Source: H2-BAC3 sp045863035 | GTDB taxonomy: Bacteria > Bacteroidota > Ignavibacteria > Ignavibacteriales > Ignavibacteriaceae | Reading direction: 5' to 3' | DNA length: 64,000 nucleotides | Assembly (NCBI GenBank): GCA_045863035.1 | Contig: BTUV01000002.1 | Coordinates: 62,001 to 126,000, forward strand | Shown: positions 33,833-42,400 of the stretch, in pieces | Layout: the number at the start of each line of letters is the position of its first letter | How positions within the stretch are numbered: the first letter of the stretch is position 1 | Translations under genes and position numbers: made by a program | The notes under the pieces: model-generated | What the model was told of the DNA's origin: nothing | Databases searched by the model: none | What the model saw: only the letters and a program-made list of their open reading frames with translations

Positions 33833-34794
33833 TTAGCGTTATTTGTCCGGTTTTTAACGAAGAACATTACATAAAACATATCCTGGATCATTTTATATCC
33901 GTGAAACCCGCGGAGAAGGAATTAATTCTGATTGACGGCGGATCAACTGACCGTACCAGAGAGGTAATCCGGGAATATATTTCTAAATATTCAAATATTT
34001 CTCTTTTATTGAATCCGGATAAATATGTACCGTTCGCACTCAATTTAGCTATAAAAGCAGCGAAAGGAGATCCTATTATAAGGATTGATGCTCATAGTGA
34101 GTATGCGGATGATTACTACGAAAAAATTCTGAGTGTTTTTGAAAGCACCGGCGCTGATATTGTCGGTGGCGGATATAATCTCTGTTATAAATCGGTTTTT
34201 CAGCAAAATGTGGGGTTGGCCTTAGGCAGCAAATGGGGGACAGGAGGAAGTGAAGCATTTGATGTTACTATCAAAGGATTTTCTGATCAGGTAGCGTATG
34301 GTGCATGGCGCAAATATATATTTGAAAAAGCCGGTTATTTTGATGAATCGCTCTTAAGGAATCAGGATGATGAGTTTCATTACAGAGCCAAAGCACAAGG
34401 ATTCAAAATTTACCGCGATCCTTCTATTAAATTATGGTATTATCCAAGGAACTCATTGTCACGGCTTTTTAGTCAGTATTTTCAATATGGTGATTTTAAA
34501 CCTCTGTCATTGAGTAAATCGACTATCGGAATAAAAATCAGGAACTTCATTCCCTCAGCTTTGGTGCTCTATTGTCTGCTGGCACCTCCGGTATTCTTAT
34601 TTACGGCGAATTGGATTTTCTTTTTTCCAAAATTTATCTATGTTTTTATCACGTTGATTTTATCTTTTCTCACTTTCAGGAAGATTCAGGAAGCTCCGGA
34701 AAGTTTGTTGATATTTTTTACACTACATTTTTCCTATGGTCTTGGTTTCCTGAAGGGCATTGGCAGATTTCTTAAATATAAAGTTAATGACTGA
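33829..34794 (+). CDS. Glycosyltransferase family 2 with C-terminal membrane segments (ExoA-like)
   Basis: 321 aa from TTG 33829, whose last bases form the TGA stop of the GT4 gene (TTGA). The GT-A fold starts MISVICPVFNE, with LILIDGGSTDRT (nucleotide-binding Asp), the DxD-type IRIDAHSEY and the acceptor-site LLRNQDDEFHYRAKAQGF. About three C-terminal hydrophobic segments follow (ALVLYCLLAPPVFLF, FPKFIYVFITLILSF), as in ExoA of succinoglycan synthesis. It probably extends the lipid-linked repeat at the inner face of the membrane. Its 3' end overlaps the aminotransferase gene by 8 bp. Confidence 0.88.
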   Translation: MISVICPVFNEEHYIKHILDHFISVKPAEKELILIDGGSTDRTREVIREYISKYSNISLLLNPDKYVPFALNLAIKAAKGDPIIRIDAHSEYADDYYEKILSVFESTGADIVGGGYNLCYKSVFQQNVGLALGSKWGTGGSEAFDVTIKGFSDQVAYGAWRKYIFEKAGYFDESLLRNQDDEFHYRAKAQGFKIYRDPSIKLWYYPRNSLSRLFSQYFQYGDFKPLSLSKSTIGIKIRNFIPSALVLYCLLAPPVFLFTANWIFFFPKFIYVFITLILSFLTFRKIQEAPESLLIFFTLHFSYGLGFLKGIGRFLKYKVND

Positions 34795-35950
34795 GAAAGA
34801 ATATATACATTTTCACCGTCCATATATGGACGATGAAGAAATTCACGAAGTAGCAGATACCATTCGTTCCGGGTGGTTAAGTGTCGGGCCCAAGACGTTA
34901 TTGTTTGAAGAACGTTTCAGAGAGTATATTGGCTCTCAATATGCTGCGGTGGTAAATTCCTGGACAGCAGCCGGTCATCTTGCGCTTGAAGCCATTGGGC
35001 TGAGGGAGGGAGATGAAGTAATAATACCAACCTTTACGTTCCCGGCCACTGCTGAAATTATTTGTTATTTTAAGGCAAAACCTGTTTTGGTTGACATTCA
35101 TCCGGATTCCATGAATATGAATGCCGAAGCTATCGAATCACGCATCACTGCGAAAACAAAAGCAATAATCCCTGTTCATTACGGCGGTCTGCCGTGTGAT
35201 ATGGATGAGATAAACCAGATTGCAAAAAAATATCGGCTCACTGTTATTGAGGATGCAGCACATGCACTCCCGTCATGGTATAAGGGTAAAAAAGTTGGCA
35301 CATTGAGTGACATCACCTGCTTTAGTTTTTATGCTACTAAGACTCTTGCTACCGGAGAAGGGGGGATGGTTTGCACTGACAATGAGGAAATACAGAAACG
35401 GGTTTCAGTTATGCGGTTGCATGGCATAGACCGAAATGTGTGGAACAGATATGCCAATGCAGGTTCCTGGTATTTTGAGGTTATTGCCCCTGGCTATAAG
35501 TATAATTTTACTGATATTCATGCAGCTCTCGGACTTGTTCAGCTTCGTAAGTTAGAAGAGATGTGGGCAGCGCGGAAAAGAATTACGGGTCTTTATGATA
35601 AAGGATTCAAGGGGAATGAACTCCTCATATTGCCAAAACATTTTCAGGATAGAGAATCCTCATATCATCTATATGCTATAAGAGTTAATGAAGAGGCGTT
35701 GAAGGTATCACGTGATCAGATCATTCAGGAACTCAAGCAAGAAGGAGTCGGAACAAGTATGCACTTTATTCCGGTTCATCGCCATCCTTTTTACAGAGAT
35801 ACTTTCGATCTGGATTTAAGGGATTATCCGCATGCTGAAAAAGCATATCATACAGTAATCACACTGCCGATATACCCCGGTTTATCGGATAAAAATATTG
35901 AAAGGGTTATTGAAACTGTTAGCAGAATATTACAGAACCACAAGAAGTGA
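34787..35950 (+). CDS. DegT/DnrJ/EryC1/StrS-family PLP sugar aminotransferase, ArnB-like
   Basis: 387 aa from ATG 34787 (an open frame from 34760 would lie inside the GT2 gene). The PLP-binding Lys is in FSFYATKTLATGEGGM, with VIEDAAHALPSWYKGKKVG before it. The segments KTKAIIPVHYGGLPCDMD, APGYKYNFTDIHAALGLVQL and SGWLSVGPKTLLFEERF closely follow ArnB, which makes UDP-4-amino-4-deoxy-arabinose from a UDP-4-keto-pentose. A UDP-4-keto-hexose substrate (PseC- or PglE-type) is the alternative, but no dehydratase gene is in the cluster, whereas a UDP-glucuronate decarboxylase is. Confidence 0.88.
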   Translation: MTEKEYIHFHRPYMDDEEIHEVADTIRSGWLSVGPKTLLFEERFREYIGSQYAAVVNSWTAAGHLALEAIGLREGDEVIIPTFTFPATAEIICYFKAKPVLVDIHPDSMNMNAEAIESRITAKTKAIIPVHYGGLPCDMDEINQIAKKYRLTVIEDAAHALPSWYKGKKVGTLSDITCFSFYATKTLATGEGGMVCTDNEEIQKRVSVMRLHGIDRNVWNRYANAGSWYFEVIAPGYKYNFTDIHAALGLVQLRKLEEMWAARKRITGLYDKGFKGNELLILPKHFQDRESSYHLYAIRVNEEALKVSRDQIIQELKQEGVGTSMHFIPVHRHPFYRDTFDLDLRDYPHAEKAYHTVITLPIYPGLSDKNIERVIETVSRILQNHKK

Positions 35951-35957
35951 GATTTCT

Positions 35958-36536
35958 TTGAAACCTAAAGGTTATCTGATAACCAAACGTGTAATCGATA
36001 TTATGATTTCACTTCCGGCAGTCATTATACTTATTCCGGTATTACTGATTCTTTGCATACTTATTGTTATTGATTCAGCGGGCTCACCATTTTTTGTGCA
36101 GGACCGGGTTGGGTTGAACGGAAAAATATTTAAGATGTTTAAACTGCGCACGATGTATATAGGGTCTGATAGAACCGCTGAAGTTCATACAGAAGAAAAT
36201 GATCCCCGCATCACAAGGTTTGGCAGATTCCTCAGACGAACCAGTCTGGATGAAATTCCGCAATTCCTCAATATTCTGCTTGGTCACATGACCTTAGTAG
36301 GATGGCGCCCCGAGCTTCCGATCATAGTTGAGCAGTTCAGCCAGGAACAAAAGGAACTGATTTATTATAAGCCGGGCCTCACCGGATGGGGGCAGATTAA
36401 CGGAAGGCACGATATACCCTGGCAGGAAAAGGCGCCGCTTGATCTTGAGTATTGTAAATCTGCTACTTTGAAATCGGATTTTATGATTATGCTTAATACA
36501 TTTACGGTTATCTTCTCAAACAAGGGAAACAGATAA
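35958..36536 (+). CDS. Initiating sugar-phosphate transferase (PglC/WcaJ-like polyprenyl phosphate phosphoglycosyltransferase)
   Basis: 192 aa if started at TTG 35958, seven bases after the aminotransferase stop; an upstream start at 35898 would lie inside that gene. One re-entrant N-terminal hydrophobic segment (VIDIMISLPAVIILIPVLLIL) is followed by the conserved domain: GSPFFVQDRVGLNGKIF, FKLRTM, the catalytic Asp-Glu in RRTSLDEIPQFLNIL, VGWRPELP and KPGLTGWGQINGR. It transfers the first sugar-1-phosphate to undecaprenyl phosphate and so starts each repeat unit. The short form resembles PglC rather than the five-helix WcaJ. Confidence 0.92.
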   Translation: MKPKGYLITKRVIDIMISLPAVIILIPVLLILCILIVIDSAGSPFFVQDRVGLNGKIFKMFKLRTMYIGSDRTAEVHTEENDPRITRFGRFLRRTSLDEIPQFLNILLGHMTLVGWRPELPIIVEQFSQEQKELIYYKPGLTGWGQINGRHDIPWQEKAPLDLEYCKSATLKSDFMIMLNTFTVIFSNKGNR

Positions 36537-36571
36537 GTCGCTGATGTTTATTTATATATTGGTGTAGGATA

Positions 36572-38263
36572 ATGCGCGGAAGGTGGATAACGGGTTTTGT
36601 TATTGTTCTTCTTTTATCAGCATCCACTGTTAATGCCCAGTTACATTCAGTTTCGGCAGAACATCCGGTTTACAATTATCTTTTTTTGAAATCTTCTCAG
36701 GGACTGCTTCCTGAGTTCTCCGCTCATATTCTTCCACTAACAACAGGCCAATTACAGCGCTATCTTGACTCACTCACAGCCAGGGAGTTGCACGCTTTTG
36801 GTAAGATAAATGAGCTCACCAGTGAATACAAGTTCGTTATTGATGCTTATGAACGGCCACATATTTCTCTCAAAGAAAATGATGATTGGAAATTTAAGTC
36901 CTATGCTTCGCTTCATGAGGCATCAGCGCTTTACGCATACAATGATAGTGTTGTGAAATTTGAAACCGATTTAGCCGGTGATTTTTCTTTTGCTACTAGA
37001 GAGTTGAATAGCGAAACAATTGTAAATTCTTTTCTAATGGGGTATGGAGCTAAATTCCGGTTGCACTACAGGGATTGGTTGGCTGCTTCTATATTGATTC
37101 AAAATGGCAATTCTTACGGTCATCGTGAAGCCGCACTTACAGATTCGCGGATCAGAAACAGTCATACCTTTACTTCAACAGGAAGAAATAATTTTGATTT
37201 TAGCAGAGGTTATATACGGGCTTCAAACGAACATTTATCACTGACGGCAGGAAGGGAAAAACTTTTTATTGGCTCTTCAGTTATTAACAGGACTATTTCG
37301 GGAGAGGAAAAACCGGACTATGATTGCATAAGATTGGACGCTGCATATAAAGATATTACGTATTTATTCATCCATGCCTGGCTGGTGACCGACCTGACTG
37401 AAATAAACTTCGCCGGTAATCGGGTCGAAAAGTATAAACCTGGTAAATATTTTGCAATGAACCGGATTGGCTGGAATATTTCTGATAATTTCTCTATCGG
37501 ACTGACACAGATGATGTTTTATGCGTACCGCTCACCAGAGCTGGCCTATCTTACCCCGTTTCTTTTTTGGGAATCAGCTCAGAGATCAATGAATGACCCT
37601 GATAATGGTTTGATTGGTTTTGATTTCAGCTTTACTCCCGTGGCTGGAATTCGACTTACAACAGAAATACTGGCAGACGATATTAGTTTTGAGAGTTTTG
37701 GCTCTGAGGGTTTTAACAGTCTTCAGAACACCACATTTTACAGAATTGCCTTATTTTTCCCGGAATTAATTCCGTTGAAAAATTCACTTACAGGGTTTGA
37801 GGTAACTGCTGTAAGGCCTTATACATTTTCACATCCCGGATATGGCGATGCACTCAATTTTACAAATGACGGAGTACTTATGGGGGATAATATCGAACCA
37901 AATACTATCGGGTATTCAGTCTTTTTTTCCTGGCAACCAACGTATTCTTATGTTTTTAAGGTTAAAGCTGATTATATACTGCAAGGAAAAAACACTTATT
38001 TCCCTGACGGATCATTAAAATATAATTACGGCGGAGATTTCAGGGAAAGTTACAATTATTTCACCCCCCGGCTTCATAAGCTTCTGGCGGGTGACAGAAT
38101 GAAGCATAGTACGCTTACGGGAGAATTTTCATATAGATTCAGTTATCACATTTTGCTTACTGCAAAATTACAGTTTGAGCAGGTGGAGTTTCAAGCTAAC
38201 AAGAAGAACACTGCTCAAGCCCGACTTTCTTTTATATATACTCCCTTCGGGGAGCAATACTAA
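36572..38263 (+). CDS. Capsule assembly Wzi-family outer-membrane beta-barrel
   Basis: 563 aa with a signal peptide ending near residue 22 (STVNAQ), many alternating beta-strand segments and a C-terminal Tyr, as expected for a barrel. The N-terminal SAEHPVYNYLFLKSSQGLLP and the later KLFIGSSVINRTISGEEKP, PELAYLTPFLFWESAQRS fit the Wzi family, whose E. coli member binds capsule at the cell surface. Here it may retain or guide the exported polymer. It is the last plus-strand gene of the cluster and converges on the deacetylase gene with a 19-bp gap. Confidence 0.82.
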   Translation: MRGRWITGFVIVLLLSASTVNAQLHSVSAEHPVYNYLFLKSSQGLLPEFSAHILPLTTGQLQRYLDSLTARELHAFGKINELTSEYKFVIDAYERPHISLKENDDWKFKSYASLHEASALYAYNDSVVKFETDLAGDFSFATRELNSETIVNSFLMGYGAKFRLHYRDWLAASILIQNGNSYGHREAALTDSRIRNSHTFTSTGRNNFDFSRGYIRASNEHLSLTAGREKLFIGSSVINRTISGEEKPDYDCIRLDAAYKDITYLFIHAWLVTDLTEINFAGNRVEKYKPGKYFAMNRIGWNISDNFSIGLTQMMFYAYRSPELAYLTPFLFWESAQRSMNDPDNGLIGFDFSFTPVAGIRLTTEILADDISFESFGSEGFNSLQNTTFYRIALFFPELIPLKNSLTGFEVTAVRPYTFSHPGYGDALNFTNDGVLMGDNIEPNTIGYSVFFSWQPTYSYVFKVKADYILQGKNTYFPDGSLKYNYGGDFRESYNYFTPRLHKLLAGDRMKHSTLTGEFSYRFSYHILLTAKLQFEQVEFQANKKNTAQARLSFIYTPFGEQY

Positions 38264-38282
38264 AAAAAATCAAAAAGTAAAA

Positions 38283-38978
38283 TCAGGAGTATATTTTCTG
38301 AATCATGAAGGCCTCTCCAAAGAAGAACCCGCCTTCTGCTCCGCGAACTTTGGCAAGTGCCCGTAAGACTTCGGGTGAGCGCGGATGCGGGTCGGGTCTT
38401 GCTTCAATTTTGTATGCTTCCATTGCTCTGATTTTTGCTTCAACATCTTCCGCTTCCACGTTCACGTAAAAGTTTGGTTCCCACTGAGCAGGTCTTAAAT
38501 ATCCGGTAGAGGAGGAAACTTCACCGCAGAAGAGCGGAATATGTGAATTTACTGATGGACGTGTCGCAAGAACTGCAGCTTCGTGGCAGTACTGATGATC
38601 AATATTTGTGCAGAATCTGTGGTGTGTGAATATTGCATCAGGTTTAACTTCCTTTATGATATTCTCTAACCAGTGAGTGAGTTCCAGAAGAGTATGTTTG
38701 TCCATCTCGTTATCAGAGAACTCTCCGAGAAAAAGGTCTGACTCGTTAATGCCGAGCAATGAAAGAGCATTGACAGTATCTTTGCGTAAGGTTTTTAATG
38801 ATTCCTCTCTCGTTGCAGCGTCAACAGTATTTCTTCTTCCATGAACTCCGGTATTAGGAATTGCAACGTAAACACGGCTTCCGTTCCGGATCATTTTGTT
38901 TATTGTGGCACCGGCTGAAAGAGTTTCGTCATCCGGGTGAGCAAAAAAAGTGAGGACTTTTTTGAAATTAAGAATCAT
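38283..38978 (-). CDS. PIG-L/LmbE-family deacetylase
   Basis: 231 aa zinc-dependent N-acetyl-sugar deacetylase. The metal-binding motif is FFAHPDDETLSAGA (residues 11-24) and the second His site is IFTHHRFCTNIDHQYCHEA. No signal peptide, so it is cytoplasmic. Substrates in this family include GlcNAc derivatives and bacillithiol or mycothiol precursors; here the substrate is unknown. It stands at the end of the polysaccharide cluster but on the other strand, so it may serve polysaccharide modification or be independent. Confidence 0.9.
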   Translation of the reverse strand: MILNFKKVLTFFAHPDDETLSAGATINKMIRNGSRVYVAIPNTGVHGRRNTVDAATREESLKTLRKDTVNALSLLGINESDLFLGEFSDNEMDKHTLLELTHWLENIIKEVKPDAIFTHHRFCTNIDHQYCHEAAVLATRPSVNSHIPLFCGEVSSSTGYLRPAQWEPNFYVNVEAEDVEAKIRAMEAYKIEARPDPHPRSPEVLRALAKVRGAEGGFFFGEAFMIQKIYS

Positions 38979-39422
38979 GCTAAAAACAATTATTATATGA
39001 AAATGTGGTTGAGTTTAACTCACCAATCAAAAAAATTCCGTGAAGAATTTTCTTCAGGATTTTGGGCTATCACCAACAATCCTTAGATTTGAATTTTCCA
39101 GAATTTTGGAATCCCTTTTCGGGCTCAAAGGAAATTCAAAATAAGCCCTAAAAATACCATGATTCCGGCATATCATCAAAGATAAATTTTATTCTTATTT
39201 TTGCAATCATTAAGGTTAAACACCATGTTTCGCATCCCAAATTTCTGCCCGGAGGTTCTCTCTGGCCAAGACGATGGGTTGCCTTTGAGTGACTTTTTTA
39301 AGGATAAAAAAATACTCTGATTTATCAGAAAACCTTTGTTTTTGCCCCAAAAGGTCAATTTTTTGCCCTTGTAGGGCTGGATTTTATTCTTCAATTTTGG
39401 CAAATATTATTCTCAGGTTTGA
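38979..39422. other. 444-bp gap without a recognisable gene
   Basis: AT-rich region between two divergent genes. It should contain the promoters of the deacetylase (minus) and of the C25 peptidase (plus). A 75-codon frame on the minus strand (39176-39403) has low-complexity Lys-rich sequence and no homology that I recognise, so I do not call it. A short palindrome TGAGTTTAACTCA lies at about 39011-39023. I see nothing else. Confidence 0.5.
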
Positions 39423-42400
39423 ATGAACGGCAGATTATTAGTTCTTTTCTTTTTATCAGTGCTATTTTTAAAAAATGCATTTCCTCAGTATTATTCCGTA
39501 AAAGAGTCCAACAATCAGTCAATAACTATTGAATTTGATTTCAGTGGTAAGTTTGCTGTCAGAGATACCCTCATCTCAGGGCTTCGGTTTGATTACATTG
39601 CCGGAGAAGCACATTCCTTGCGTGAAATTGGAGAACCCTGGCTTCCCCAGGTTTTTGCTAATCTTGCTATCCCGATTGGTTCAAATCCCGTGTTTCGGAT
39701 TTTAAACTCGTCCGAAAAAGAATTCCCCCAAAAATTTATTCTCCCTTATCCGGATAATAGCAGTTATTTTGGCGAGTTTGACCTCACAAAATTCGACGAG
39801 GCGGTCTATTCGAGGAATGATTTTTTCCCCTTGCAGATCGTTAAATTAGAGGATGCTTATACCATGAGATATTCGAGGATTCTGCCGGTTAGCGTATCTC
39901 CATTTCGTTATAATCCGGTCAGCAGGGTATTAACGTTCACAGAAAAGTTGACTGTCAGAATTACCTATAATGAGCCGGTTGGTCAACCGGTTGAGTATTT
40001 GCAGGACCCAATGACGCTTTCATTCCTTGAAAGTGCAGTTGCCAATTATTCTGTTGGTAAAAGATGGATTGGAAAGGACTTGCTTACCGCATCCGGTACT
40101 CAGTCTGAAACATGGTATGATCCGCAAAAAGAATATTTTAAGATTTATCTGAAGGAAAAGGGTCTTTATCGGATAACGTACGCGGAATTACTTGCATCAG
40201 GTTTTCCATCAGGCGGATTGGATATATATTCACTCGAACTTTTTAATAATGGCGTTCAGATTCCGATTGAAGTGGTTTCGCCCGGAGATACAATATTTAA
40301 TTCCGGAGATTATATACAGTTCGCGGGTTATCCTGCACCTTCATCACCGCATGTGCGAAGCAACATCTATAACCAGTCTAATATTTACTGGTTATCATAT
40401 CAAGAGCAGTCGCGCGATTTCTTTTACCGTTATAAATCATCAAGACCGACTATCGGAGATAATATTCTTATCGGATATATCAGAAATGACTATTACGAAA
40501 AAGACAGTCTTTACGAAAGGTTAGGGTATGCGCTTAACGACCAAAGAGATTACTGGTATTGGGGAAGAGCAGCAGGATACAGAAGGGTTCCGACCCAGAT
40601 GTTTCAGGCGCAGTTTAAACCATTGCATAACTTTAACATGAATTTTCCGCAGGTCAGACTGCGTGTAAATATGCACGGAATGACAGAAAGTTCGTGCCTT
40701 TACAGTCACAATATTAAGATAGTTTGGAATGATAAGGAATTAGGCCGCGCAAAATGGAGCGGACAGGAGGCATACACCTACGACCGGTATTTTGTAATTT
40801 CGCCGGACAGCTTTAATGTGTATCCGTCAGGAAATTACCTTCAGGTGATTGCAGATGGATTAGTCTGTCATCCTGATTCCAGTGATGAAATACGAGTAAA
40901 CTGGTTTGAGATTTCCTATTACTCTGATAACCGCGTAAATGGAAACTCTTATACCCTTAATAATGCATCATCGCAGACGGGGAATAATATTTATCGTATC
41001 TGGCAGTGGGAAGATACCGAGATGAAAGTTTTCAGCCCATCTCAAAAAGTTATTATTAACGATCCGCAGTTTTTAAACGATGCTGATAAAACCGTATTGT
41101 TTGATGATTCTGCAACAACGGTTCAAGACTATTTCCTGGCGGGGCATCATGTTTTTCTGAATGTTGACTCAATCATTAAGGACAAGTCTTCTGATCTTAA
41201 AGCTGTTACCAATGCTGCAGACTATTTAATTATAACTCATCCGGATTTTTTACCGATTGCTGAACGCCTTAAATCAATAAGGCAGGCAAATTTTCCGGAT
41301 TTAAACATCCCCAATCCTCGAATCGCAATTGTAGATATATTGGAAATTTATGATGAATTTAGCGCCGGATTTCTTGATCCATCGGCGATACAGAAATTTA
41401 TCAAATATGTATTTGAGAACTGGGCAAGGCCTGCTGCTTCACATGTCGTTCTTGTCGGAGATATGAGTTTTGATTACCGCAAATTGAGACCCTCAAGCAG
41501 AAAAAATTATATCCCTTCCATGCCGCATCATTCATATACCTATGGTCAGGCAGCGAGCGATAATCTGTTTGTTAGTGTTGCCGGAACTGATGTTATACCG
41601 GATTTAACTATCGGCCGGCTGAGTATGGAAACTCTCGCGGAAGGCACTATTCTTCTTGATAAACTTGAGGCCTACCCGAATGATCCGGGAAAGAAATGGA
41701 AAGAAACAGTAATGTTTATGGCCTCGGGGCTCAGTAATGAGGATGAGAACCGGTATGGGTTTAATGATGCATCAGTATATTTGTATAATCAATATATCAA
41801 AACAGGCGGATATGATGCCTCGCGTATCTTTGCCTATCCAAACCGCCCTGAGCACATGATATATAAGGGGGGGACTGTCGAAATCCGCTCATCGTTTAAC
41901 ACCGGTGCGGTAATCGCTAATTATTATGGTCATGGCGGCGGATATCAGTGGGATGAAACCTTTCTGAATGATGATATATATTTATTGCAGAATGGCGGGC
42001 GTTTGCCGGTTGTGATTTCAGTAACCTGTTATACTGCACATTTTGATAATCAGGATGTTTTTGGCGAACAGTTTAATAAAGTACCCGGTAAGGGGAGTAT
42101 CGCATTCTTCGGAAGCAGCGGGTTAACTCACTGGGATATTGGCAAATTTATCAATAATTTGTTTTTCAGGGAAGTTTTTACCAATAAGAATTACAGTCTG
42201 GGTAAATCTATCATGTATTCTAAGGCCCAGACTCCTCCCGTTGGCTATTATGCAAATCAGATTGCACTGCTGACCTTACTTGGTGACCCGGTTCTTCAGA
42301 TGGCACTTCCTACCGATACTGATTTTGCTGTAAAGCCATCTGATATTATTCTGTCAAATAGCAATCCGGTTTTAGGTGACTCTATTGACATTAAAATTAA

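Noticed and set aside
39176..39403. 75-codon minus-strand frame in the gap before the C25 peptidase
   Set aside because: Low-complexity Lys/Asn-rich sequence, no ribosome site and no recognisable domain.
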